A DNA stretch of 64,000 nucleotides, from assembly GCA_035771175.1 (NCBI GenBank), contig CM069589.1:25872201-25936200 (forward strand). The letters are read 5' to 3'. Origin of the DNA: Paratinospora sagittata (lineage: Eukaryota; Streptophyta; Magnoliopsida; Ranunculales; Menispermaceae). A model generated the notes under the pieces. It was not told the DNA's origin. It saw only the letters and a list, made by a program, of their open reading frames with translations, and did no database searches. Positions 35,901-45,121 of the stretch are shown piece after piece (within the stretch, counting starts at the first letter, position 1; each line of letters begins with the position of its first letter). A program made the position numbers and the translations under genes.

Positions 35901-36331
35901 TTTTAGTTATTCAAAAGACATTTAAAATATCGTTTCTTCCTCTTTGCAACGCCTTTTCAATCACTCAAATCGAAGTCAGGAATAAAATGTTATGGCTATT
36001 TGAAAGCTTTGTGCCGATCAATCAAATTACTTATCGAAAAAATCATGAAGAAAAGTCAAAATAACCGTAACTTTTTATCCCGACTTTGATTTGAGTGATT
36101 GAAAAAGAATTGAAAATGTCTTTTGTTCGAATTTCTAAGCTTCTTCAATCACACAAATTGGAGTCGAAATCAAAAAGTTGTGGTTATTTTAAAGTTTCAC
36201 ACCGATCATTCAATTACTTCGCGATTGAATCGGTAAGAAAAATTCAAATAGACTTACAGTTAAATCCTGACACTGATATGAGTTAATAAAAAGACGTTAA
36301 AAATATTGTTTATTCTTTTTTCCAAGGAATG
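32932..36331. repeat. Three-unit higher-order repeat, 1700 bp, two copies
   Basis: Units at 32932, 33498 and 34065 recur at 34632, 35198 and 35765 with period 1700 bp. Shared oddities include catttaaaatatc, gaaagctttgtgcc and ttactTCTCgat. Element 2 is inserted at the end of the second copy. Confidence 0.85.
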
Positions 36332-36334
36332 TGC

Positions 36335-37622
36335 TGTCACACCCCGCCCGGACGCGCCTAAACCGGCGGTACACTCTCGGACGGGGCGCGCATTTGGAAC
36401 AATTATAATGGTAATGACAGAGTGCGCAGCGGAAATGCAGTACACAGTACAAATCTGATTTGATATAATTCAGAATACTTTTGTACATAAAATGGTCAAG
36501 GGAACATACTCCCAAAATCCCCAATGATTCATACAAAGGGTACAAAATGTGGGCCCCATAACCTGCACCCAGTCCACCCTAATTTCCTGTGAAAGATTTG
36601 ATAATATGGAGTGAGCTTAACGCGCTCAGTGGGTAAATAGTGCATGAGTATAACAATTAATAAAGCATACCTCAATATCAAATATCTTAAATACACATGT
36701 AAGCATCATAATCAATCAATATGTATGTATGCATGACACCGTCACGTATTAATGGTTTGATGAGCGTACATCGCCTGAGTTCACGTACAGGTGTCCTTCC
36801 CCGGGCGTAGCCAGGTTCTCACTGTACGTCCCTCCTCAGGAACGATGCTCTGGATTCACGTACTGATGTCCCTCCCCGGGGTAGCCGAGTTCTCATGTAC
36901 GTCCCTCTCCAGAGAAATAATATGAATAGTGAGTAATGCTTCTAACTATTCTATGAGTCATAAACCATATACGTCCCTAGGTGGTGATATGTATGATGCC
37001 AATGCATGAACTAGTCTAATCTACTGGTCAGGTCTTTTCTTGACATTTAGACTGACTTTGGCAACGTCTGGTGATCCTTATCAGGGTCGGTATCACGACG
37101 TGCAAAGTTAGGACATTCAGGTCATAAACATTATTGACATAATGCAGTGTAAATGAATAGTAGACATAATAATAATTGAATGTAAACTTTAATAAAAGTT
37201 ATGAAACACGCAAACCTATGTTTCGTTCCCCACCTTCAGATAAAAACTTCTTCTTTCCGATCTGGCGCTTTCCACCGGACAGAACTTCGTCGCACCGTAC
37301 CGAGAGTCTCGATCAGAGAGTCTCAAAAACTAAAAACTTAGAATGAGTGGAAAGAGAAGGAAAATCATAAGGAGAGTGATTTTGGTGTGAGAAATGAGAA
37401 TGAGGAGGGTTCCTTATATAGAGATTTTTGGCGCCTGAACGTTCTGGCAGGCGCCTAAACGTTCTGGCATGCGCCTGAACGTTCTGGCCTGCGCCTGTAC
37501 GTTCTGGCATTGCGCCTGTACGTTCTGGCATTCGCCTGAACGTTCTGGCATTGCGCCTGTACGTTCTGGCATTCGCCTGAACGTTCTGGCATGCGCCTGA
37601 ACGTTCTGGCATTGCGTCTGAA
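36335..37622 (-). repeat. Element 2 3' LTR, missing its U3 start
   Basis: Reads TGTCACACCCC at its low-coordinate end, the complement of the LTR terminus, so the outer end is intact against satellite ...ggaatgtgc. It has a TATA box (complement at 37413-37420) and nine minisatellite units, then stops at the pol junction. Unlike element 1 it carries an extra segment of about 49 bp near 36791-36838 that looks like a duplicate of 36867-36913; element 3 has it too. Confidence 0.9.
37430..37622 (-). repeat. U3 minisatellite remnant, at least 9 copies (element 2)
   Basis: Nine 20-21 bp units remain. Three have TACGTT in place of AACGTT (plus-strand gtacgttctgg near 37498, 37519 and 37559), a variant not seen in elements 1 or 3. 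The distal end is cut by the deletion, so the original number is unknown. Confidence 0.88.
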
Positions 37623-40600
37623 GTCTCTTGAACTAGTTCAGGGCCTAACTGCGGTCGATCGGCCATATCTAACCAGCATACCGGAGATCTGCAAGGCCGA
37701 CCATAAAGAGCCTTGTATGGTGCCATGCCGATACTAGATTGGTAGCTGTTGTTGTATCCAAACTCTGCTAGATGCAAATACTTTGCCCATCCATCATGAA
37801 AGTCCAAAATGCAGCATCGTAGCATGTCTTCTAAGATTTGGATAAGCCGTTCTGACTGCCCATCAGTTTGAGGGTGGAAGGCTGTGCTCATAGTGATCTT
37901 AGAACCCATTCTATTCTGGAAGCTTTTCCAAAAGTTTGATGTGAATCGAGGGTCTCGATCAGAGACGATCGTGAGTGGTATGCCATGAAGGCGTACGATC
38001 TCTCTTTCATATAGTTCTGCAAGTTTGGCGGGATTATCCGTGAACTTTATTGGCAAGAAGTGTGCAGACTTGGTAAGTCTGTCAATGATAACCCAGATAG
38101 CATCTTGCCCTTTATTATTTCGAGGTAAGGCTGTAACAAAATCCATTGCGATGTTCTCCCATTTCCATTCTCCAATAGGTAACGGCTGGAGAAGGCCAGA
38201 GGGAAGTCGTCGTTCTGCCTTAACTTTCTGGCAAACAAGACATCGAGCAACGAAGTCTGCAATTGCCTTCTTCATTCCAGAAAACCAGAATTGTCGCTTG
38301 ACATCCTGGTACATCTTGTCACCCCCAGGATGCATAGCGTATCTCGAACAGTGCATCTCAGTAAGCACGTCTTTCCGAACCTCAGGATCGTTCGGAAGAC
38401 AAAGACGTTTTTTATAGAAAATGGCTCCGTCGTCAGAGACTGACCAATGAGGAAGGTCTTGCCCGCTGAGTAGAAGTTCTCGTTTCTCCATTAACATAGG
38501 GTCATTGGCTTGAGTAGCTGAAATCTTGCGAACGAGGTCGGAGGTAGCTGATAATTGAGAGAGTCGTGGGAGTGGTCCCTCTTCATTCAGCTGGAGGTTA
38601 AAGTTCTCCATCGCTGTAGCCAACTTCCCCATTTCATAGTTAAGAGTGCAAGCAACATAAGATTTTCTACTCAAAGCATCGGCCACAACATTGGCCTTTC
38701 CGGGATGGTACTGGAGTTGGAAGTCATAGTCTTTCAAGAATTCCAACCATCTTCTTTGGCGGAGGTTTAGGTCTCTCTGAGTGTATATGTACTTAAGACT
38801 CTTGTGATTTGAGAATACCTCGAACCGTTCACCGTATAGGTAATGACGCCATAATTTAAGTGCAAACACAACAGCCGCAAGTTCCAAGTCATGGGTTGGG
38901 TAATTTCCTTCATGAATCTTCAGTTGCCTGGAGGCATATGCAACAACTTGGCCTTCTTGCATTAGTACGGCACCTAAGCCTTAGAGAGAGGCATCGGTGT
39001 ATAATGAAAAACCAATTCCATTTCTTGGAGTAATAAGTACAGGTGCTGTCGTGAGGCGTTTCTTCAATTCCTGGAATGATGCTTCACAGGAGGGATTCCA
39101 GATGAAGCGCACGTCTTTCCGAGTGAGCTTGGTCATAGGTTCAGCAATCTTTGAAAAGTCCTTGATGAAGCGTCTGTAATAGCCAGCCAAACCAAGAAAA
39201 CTCCTAATCTGAGTAACAGTGGTAGGCTGCTGCCAGTTTAAAACTGCTTCAACTTTACAAGGATCGACCTCAATGCCATTGCCTGAAACCACATGGCCTA
39301 GGAATTGAACTCTCTGCGCCCAAAATTCGCACTTACTCAACTTTGCATACAGTTGGTGTCTTTGTAAGGTCTGGAGGACGATCTTCAAATGTATTTTATG
39401 GTCTTCCTCGGTTGAGGAATATATCAAGATGTCGTCGGCAAAAACCACCACAAATCGGTCTAAGTATAACCTGAATATGCGATTCATCAAATCCATGAAT
39501 GCAGCAGGTGCATTTGTTAGACCAAACGGCATAACTAAGAACTCGTAATGACCGTACCGAGTTCTGAACGCTGTCTTGGTGATGTCCAACTCTCGGATCC
39601 GGAGTTGGTGATAACCGGACCGTAAATCAATCTTAGAGAAGTATTTGGCATCTCTAAGTTGGTCAAACAAGTCATCAATCCTGGGCAACGTATATCGGTT
39701 CTTGATGGTGACGTTATTCAACTTGCGATAATCGATGCAAAGTCGTAACGAACCATCTTTTTTGCGAACAAACAGAACTGGAGCGCCCCAGGGTGATGAA
39801 CTCTTTCGGATAAAGCCATTACTCTCTAATTCCTTAAGCTGTTTGTCTAATTCGACCAGTTCAACATTTGACATTCTGTATGGTGGAACTGAGATAGGCG
39901 CTGTCCCAGGTATGAGGTTGATCTCAAAATCGAATTCCCTAACTGGAGGTAGACCAGGAAGGTCATTAAGAAAAACTGTTGGGAATTCAGATATGACTGG
40001 AACATCGCGTACTTCGGGAGGGTACAGAGCTGGTGATTCATTGTCATCACCAAGAGACAACGCTTGAAGTTGTGACTTGAGAAGTTCAATTGTTGATTTG
40101 GGTATCCAGTGTCTTGTTCCCTGAATCTTGACGAACTCTCCTGTAGGCAAAGTTAACTGAACTTGCTTGTTCATACAGTCGATCTGTGCATTCAGTGGTG
40201 CTAGCCAGTCCATGCCGAGGATGATGTCGAAGTCTTCAAAATCCATCACAAAAAGATCGGCATATATTATCTGTTCGGACATTCGAAGCTCACATCGAGA
40301 ACACTGCAAATTCTCGTCAGTACCCGATCCGAACGGTGATGTGACATGGAGTGTGATGTTTGTGGGTTCAGGATGCAAGCCTAAATGTCTTACCAATGAC
40401 GATGATATAAAAGAATGCGTAGCACCTGAATCAAACAAAACATGCACCAATGTATTGAACAAAGGAAAGGTACCTTCAACGACATTGTTGTCTGGAAGGG
40501 GTTGTTGAGCGATGGCATATGCTCTGCCCTGATTTTGTTGACCCTGGTGCTGCCTGGGTTGGGCATTAGCAGCAGGTGGTGCTTGTTGGACTGGAATAGC

Positions 40601-40921
40601 AGGAATAGGTTGCTGAAGGTGCGGACAAAGATGTTTGACATGGCCCTTCTGGCCGCAATTGTAACAAGTCGGCCTGTACTGCTGATTGTGTTGCTGGCCA
40701 TTCTGATGATTCTGCTGGCCTTGTTGATTGTGGTGTCGACCACCACCTCTGCCATTGCCGTTGCTACGGCCACCGCGTCCAGAACGACCGCCACGGCCAT
40801 GATTTCGGAAACCCTGGTGGTTAGGGGTAGAAGGTTCAGCCGCAGGTGTTGTGGCCTCATTCTTGGAAACTGGGGCTGGGAGGGCTGGGTTTTGATTGTA
40901 GTAGGGCTTTTTCTTGTTGCC
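37620..40921 (-). pseudogene. pol: pol of element 2: nonsense codon and C-terminal deletion
   Basis: Continues in frame from the gag TAG through the CCHC knuckle, protease (DSGATHSF), RT and RNase H, like element 1. CAA has become TAA at 38983-38981, between RT and RNase H where element 1 reads CAA. The frame reopens in the same phase and runs through the integrase zinc motif and all three catalytic acidic residues (IAMDF, VSDRD, QSERLIQ). It then breaks off after LVQETS and runs into the LTR minisatellite, so about 170 residues including the chromodomain are lost and the last 100 or so translated residues are LTR. RT has FADD instead of FVDD but keeps GYHQLR. Non-functional. Confidence 0.9.
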
Positions 40922-40924
40922 CTA
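40902..40924 (-). promoter_or_regulatory. Conserved hairpin containing the gag stop codon (element 2)
   Basis: The same 6-bp arms TAGGGC / GCCCTA and 11-nt A-rich loop as element 1, with one loop substitution. The stop codon is at 40924-40922 on the minus strand. Confidence 0.55.
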
Positions 40925-41806
40925 TTGTGAGCCTTGTTGGGAAAACATTGCAGGCCGTTTGCCCTTATTCATTCTCTGTTCCTGTAAGAGCTTCTCTTGT
41001 TCAAAGCTCATGGCCTTGTCAACAACCTCCTTGTAAATCTTGAGATCCAAGATCGATAAGGCTTGTCGAATGTCATGGTGAAGACCATTATAAAATTTCT
41101 CACTCTTATCTCGCTCCGTTGAGATGGTGGAGAGAGAGTAGACTGATAATTCTTTAAATTTTCCAGCATATTCTCTGACAGTCATGGTTTCCTGATATAA
41201 CTTAGCAAATTCCTGGCGCTTCTGCTTTGTCACCGCGCTGGGAAAATACTCATCAATAAACATTGACTCAAACTGTTGCCAAGTCATATCTGCTATATTG
41301 ACCCTTGGGTCTTCTTTCACTGTGATCCACCATGTGTTTGCGGCACCAACAAGTTGGTAGGTTGCTAGGGGAATTTTGCGAGTCTCATCGACTCCCATTG
41401 CATCAAGAGCCTTCTTTGACTCATCCAACCACTTTTGCACCTCATCAGGATCAATGGTGCCATCAAAAGTAAGAGGTTGTAACCGCTTGTATTTAGTAAT
41501 CTGATCGGTTTGAACTTCGGACCCAAATTTTACAGGTGCTTGAGCCGTGGCAACCTGATTGGCTGCGGTCTCACGAACGGCAGTTTGAACAGTGACCTTC
41601 ATCGCCTCAATAAATCCAGCGAAGAAGGTTTCAATGCCTGAAGGCATGGCAAAGGGTGTGGGTGGTGGTGGTATTGCCTGCCCAGATGTAGTGGCAGTGT
41701 TGGGTGTGGCCTGTGCTATTGTCTGAGGCGGCGGTTCTTGAATCTCAGGAGGTGCCTCCACTGCTGGACGAACAACACGTGGCCTTCCTCTCTTCCTGGT
41801 TTGCAT
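40922..41806 (-). CDS. gag: gag (matrix/capsid part) of element 2
   Basis: 294 aa, the same length as in element 1, with the same Pro/Thr-rich N-terminal part and the retrotransposon gag domain (RLQPLTFDGTIDPDEVQKW, WWITVKEDP, FIDEYFP, VREYAGKFKEL). It ends at the same TAG as element 1, and the downstream frame is again open. The ATG lies 7 nt after an acceptor-like tract. The two proteins differ by scattered substitutions, for example ANTWWI for ANKWWL. Confidence 0.9.
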   Translation of the reverse strand: MQTRKRGRPRVVRPAVEAPPEIQEPPPQTIAQATPNTATTSGQAIPPPPTPFAMPSGIETFFAGFIEAMKVTVQTAVRETAANQVATAQAPVKFGSEVQTDQITKYKRLQPLTFDGTIDPDEVQKWLDESKKALDAMGVDETRKIPLATYQLVGAANTWWITVKEDPRVNIADMTWQQFESMFIDEYFPSAVTKQKRQEFAKLYQETMTVREYAGKFKELSVYSLSTISTERDKSEKFYNGLHHDIRQALSILDLKIYKEVVDKAMSFEQEKLLQEQRMNKGKRPAMFSQQGSQ

Positions 41807-42581
41807 TGTCTCACTGGCAAAGAGAAAAGGAAAACCAAGATTTAGGAAGTATAATGTTAGAATATGCTCAGCAACAATTTCGAGAGTACTGCAATATTAA
41901 AATCACCTATTTTTCTAAGTATAGTGTAAGGTTTTTGTTGAGCAATCACAGAATCTTATATATCTCGTATGTTTGGCCATGGTGTAAAAACAAACAAGGT
42001 TATAATGTTTATATAATAAGTAGAAAACTGTGCAAGTATTTAAAATGATTTGGTTCTGGTTGTTGTGAACATACATATATTTCATTGAAAAACCATACGA
42101 GTCATAAGAAGTCTAAGATTTGCCTCGGTAAATATCCTGATCTAATGTTCTATCGCAATCTTATGCATTCATATGCTTACGCTTAGTCTATTCGAGTATT
42201 ATCCAAATTCATATGTCCCATACCACATGAATTTAGTAATAAGGGTGGAAACCAAGTTAAGTTGTATGAACACGGTCTCTAAAAACATTGGCTGAATAGA
42301 AGTTCACTAATAGTATCGTCCAAATTTACTCGTCCCATACCGTGTAAACTTAGTGATAATATTAGTAAAGCAACTTTCTCCAAATGTTTCTTTTCACACA
42401 AGGTCATGGGTTTTCTTACTTCCACATTTTATTTAGTATCCTCCAAATTTGTTGTGTCCCATACCACTCCAAAGTTAGTGATACAAAAGAGAGAATGGTT
42501 GTAAGTCGGCCCACCAAAGATAGTCTTTAAAAAAACAATTTCATTCATATATGTCAAAGAAAATGTTTACAATGCCAGAAA
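41807..42581 (-). other. ORF1-gag spacer of element 2 with three diverged repeats
   Basis: A non-coding spacer of about 775 bp homologous to 4426-5207. The complement of GGTATGGGAC occurs at 42215-42224, 42332-42341 and 42455-42464. It ends next to gag in the acceptor-like tract at about 41813-41835. Confidence 0.75.
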
Positions 42582-44168
42582 TTAATTTTGACTTTCCTGC
42601 CTACTACCGTTTCTTCGAGATCTACTGTTATGTACAGAATGACTACTAACAGAAGGTTGAGAGTGTGCACGCTCTGCGTTGGAGTTTGGCAAACGAGTTA
42701 ATATATTATTGTGGCTTTCTTTGAGTGCAGCAATATTGGATGCCATTTCATCCAACCGTTCAAGTAGGTTAGTTGGTTGTCCCATTGGTGGTTGATGGGT
42801 CGTTTGTCTTGTAGGTGAAGGGTAGGCCATAGGCATTGGAGGAAAGTATTGGTTGTATGGGTGATTCATAGGTGGAACGTAGTTGTATTGATTGCGCGGG
42901 GATCCCCTAACCGGAACCCCTTGGAAAATTTGGTTTGTTTGAGATGAAAAAGTTTGAAACAATGGGCTCATTGGGATGTTTGGCCCTCCAAGATTTGGTG
43001 ACGCCCAGTACTGTTGTGGTAGGTTTACAGCAACTTGTGGAACTGGCTGATACTGTACCGCAGGAGTTGGAAATCTTTGGTACGAAGTGTTGCCTTGAGT
43101 TGGCACGTCCCAAGTTGGTGGATTTGCTTGTGTACCTTGTCGATCATGACTTTGTATAGGTGGATTGAGTGTGGCATATAATTCCTCGTCAGTAAGTGGT
43201 TGATCGGTTGGATTACCGGCTGGGTCTGATTTAGGATGTGGATTGGAATCATTATTTGGGCCTTCTCTGACAGGCATCTTGCGTCGACATTTGCGAAGGC
43301 AACGCCCGTGCTTGTCTCTCATTCTTTTGGCCGTTCTTACTGTGGTGCCGAATACCTCTTCGTCAATTAACCATCCACTTGTGCCATATGTCTTGAAGAT
43401 AGAGGATGATGTAACTGGTTCAGTGATCAACTTTGACGTTCCATCGAAAGTGTCAACGTTTCCCTCGTGAAGTAGTCTCATAATCAAGACTCCGTAGCCG
43501 ATGAATTCCTTCTTTAAAGGGTTTTGAATCACCCTCAACATTTGTTGGATGATGATGTGTGGGAGGGAGACCTTTATGTTCTTCTCTATGCAATACAACA
43601 CAAGGAGTTGGGCCCTTGACATAGTGCCCCTAGTGCCCTGTTCTGGCAAGATGTTGCCGTATACAATCTTTCCGAGGCCGACAAGAGATGGCTTAAGATG
43701 ATTGTTTGGGAGGTTGGTGTATGTTGATTGAGTGTATGGCTCTTTGGCGAGGGAATTGAATAGTTGTGCATTAGATTCTGCGATCTCTGCAACTGTCTGG
43801 GGGTCATGTGGATCAATAATCCTCTCCTCAATCGGAATCTCCAAAAGGCGAGCAATAATCTCGATATTGATAGGAATTGTCGTTCCCATGATTGTTGTGT
43901 CTAAATTAGGGCTGATCTCATCTCCGTGAAGTCCCACGTAATTCATGGCTTCATAGAAGGATCTGACCAAGTTGTAAGAGACTTGACCCTCGACTTTGGT
44001 TATATTTAACCAATCCAGTGTTGCGAGTTTGTCATGAAGGATTGGACGGAGGCGGAGATCGTTATTGTCGATGCTCCTCATGGTCACAACCTCTCTTTTG
44101 GACAATTCCGTTAGTCTAGTGGGAATTGGTTCCCTGCTAGTAGAAGTTGTTCCTTCCCTTGAAGCCAT
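42582..44168 (-). CDS. ORF1 of element 2: intact accessory protein (528 aa)
   Basis: The only uninterrupted copy of ORF1 in the window: 528 aa from the ATG at 44168, or 547 aa from 44225. It has the same layout as in element 1: an N-terminal globular domain resembling the plant transposon-associated Transposase_32-like family (about 35-290), a basic Cys/Arg patch (CLRKCRRKMPVR), a Pro/Asn/Gln-rich linker, a short heptad helix and a Ser/Arg tail. I prefer 44168 because it follows the acceptor-like TTTCAG by 7 nt, as gag does. The protein is neither gag nor pol, and the DNA-copying enzymes are encoded downstream. Its role is unknown; RNA or chromatin binding would fit the basic regions, but that is a guess. 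Confidence 0.8.
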   Translation of the reverse strand: MASREGTTSTSREPIPTRLTELSKREVVTMRSIDNNDLRLRPILHDKLATLDWLNITKVEGQVSYNLVRSFYEAMNYVGLHGDEISPNLDTTIMGTTIPINIEIIARLLEIPIEERIIDPHDPQTVAEIAESNAQLFNSLAKEPYTQSTYTNLPNNHLKPSLVGLGKIVYGNILPEQGTRGTMSRAQLLVLYCIEKNIKVSLPHIIIQQMLRVIQNPLKKEFIGYGVLIMRLLHEGNVDTFDGTSKLITEPVTSSSIFKTYGTSGWLIDEEVFGTTVRTAKRMRDKHGRCLRKCRRKMPVREGPNNDSNPHPKSDPAGNPTDQPLTDEELYATLNPPIQSHDRQGTQANPPTWDVPTQGNTSYQRFPTPAVQYQPVPQVAVNLPQQYWASPNLGGPNIPMSPLFQTFSSQTNQIFQGVPVRGSPRNQYNYVPPMNHPYNQYFPPMPMAYPSPTRQTTHQPPMGQPTNLLERLDEMASNIAALKESHNNILTRLPNSNAERAHSQPSVSSHSVHNSRSRRNGSRQESQN

Positions 44169-44907
44169 TCTTTTGCTGAAAGGAAAATAAATTTGTGTGA
44201 AAGACACAAAATATATTCCTAACATTTTTAAGATTTATGCCTTGTCTTCATAGACATTATTTTCAAGTTTTTGATGTTCATGCCATCATGAAAATTTCTT
44301 CATTAGTGATTTGATGCATATATGTCGTATTCACTTATGAATGTATAGACATATTTAATCATAACTATATATATATAGTTTCCATAAATCAACTATATTA
44401 AAATTGAAACTATAAAAATCATATATAGTTATTTTTTAATCCAAATCTTAATTTCTAAAAATAAATTTTTTCGAAATTGTTTTTTTCGAAAAATAAAATT
44501 TTTTTTTCGAAATTTTTTTTTTGTTTTTTTTTTATTTTTCGAAAAATAAAAATTTTTCGAAATTTGTATTTATTTATTATTATTTTTTTCGAATATATAT
44601 TATTCGAAAAATAAAATTTTTTCGATTATTATTATTATTATTATTATTTTTATACGTACCGCATATACACTAATGTATATAGATACATATATTCAATAAT
44701 AACTACACATATAGTTTCTAATAAATTTTGACTATATGTATATTTAAATCAAATTATATAAAAATCATATAGTTTTCTAGATATATATTTAATACAAATC
44801 GCAACTATATATAATTGACGTATGTATATATAGTTCTAGAGATATATATATCTAATAACATTTTTCTTCCCCTAATTTGGTGGCCTTGGGCGGGCCGTGG
44901 ACCGTAC
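44169..44907 (-). other. AT-rich leader of element 2
   Basis: No gene. It contains TTTCGAAAAATAAAA blocks (about 44460-44625), an ATT microsatellite (about 44623-44647), repeated AACTATATAT-type motifs and a donor-like GCG|GTACGT (GT at 44659-44658). The acceptor-like AG ends at 44176. Confidence 0.65.
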
Positions 44908-44919
44908 GCTCTGATACCA
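44908..44919 (-). promoter_or_regulatory. Primer binding site (element 2)
   Basis: The complement reads TGGTATCAGAGC, 5 nt from the LTR end at 44925. It matches the initiator Met tRNA 3' end. Confidence 0.9.
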
Positions 44920-44924
44920 TTAAA

Positions 44925-45121
44925 TGTCACACCCCGCCCGGACGCGCCTAAACCGGCGGTACACTCTCGGACGGGGCGCGCATTTGGAACAATCATAATG
45001 GTAATAACAGAGTGCGCAGCGGAAATGCAGTACACAGTACAAATCTGATTTCATATAATTCAGAATACTTTTGTACATAAAATGGTCAAGGGAACATACT
45101 CCCAAAATCCCCAATGATTCA
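44925..45121 (-). repeat. Element 2 5' LTR remnant (last 197 bp)
   Basis: Only the PBS-proximal end of the LTR remains. The outer part, including promoter and minisatellite, is replaced by satellite at ATTCA (45117-45121), a 5-bp sequence shared by the LTR (gATTCAtac) and the satellite (cATTCAatt). Confidence 0.92.

Larger units (their letters stand above)
11713..36334. repeat. 567-bp satellite, block 2 (about 43 units)
   Basis: An uninterrupted 24.6-kb head-to-tail array, all in one orientation. Units start at 12141, 12707, 13273, 13818, 14386, 14952 and so on. Unit lengths are 566-568 bp except for a 545-bp type with a 22-bp deletion in s3. The array holds several levels of higher-order structure (separate entries). 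The roughly 65-105 residue open frames that recur at each unit have no protein signature and follow the repeat. Confidence 0.97.
36335..45121 (-). mobile_element. Element 2: same Ty3/gypsy family, minus strand, both LTRs damaged
   Basis: 8.8 kb of the same family. In sense order (high to low coordinates): only about 197 bp of the 5' LTR end (44925-45121), PBS, leader, intact ORF1, repeat spacer, gag, TAG, pol cut inside integrase, then the 3' LTR entered in its minisatellite (36335-37622). Two deletions explain this: one joins pol to the LTR minisatellite sharing GAA at 37620-37622, the other joins the LTR to satellite sharing ATTCA at 45117-45121. No target duplication can be checked because one end is gone. 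Confidence 0.93.

Noticed and set aside
12141..36064. Dozens of similar 90-105 residue open frames, one per satellite unit, as a tandem gene family
   Set aside because: They start at GTG in the fixed gtgcattc phase, end at varying stops, match the repeat period, have overlapping alternative frames of similar length, and show no domain, signal peptide or codon pattern. They follow from a repeat with few stops in that frame. Ribosome profiling would be needed to revive the idea.
36260..36545. Small ORFs in the LTR ends (about 61-90 aa, recurring at 1927, 11502, 44805-45156 and 51550-51838)
   Set aside because: They recur in the LTR ends on whichever strand is open, overlap the terminus or PBS, and have no protein features. 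They are shadows of LTR sequence.
37313..38962. A novel 549-aa integrase with a repetitive C-terminal domain
   Set aside because: The last 100 or so residues are translated LTR minisatellite and R region after a deletion junction at 37620-37622, and an upstream TAA separates it from RT. It is a broken pol.
44460..44660. T/A-rich TTTCGAAAA blocks as an origin or matrix attachment site
   Set aside because: They sit in the hypervariable retrotransposon leader and differ completely in layout between the three copies. Base composition alone does not support the call.
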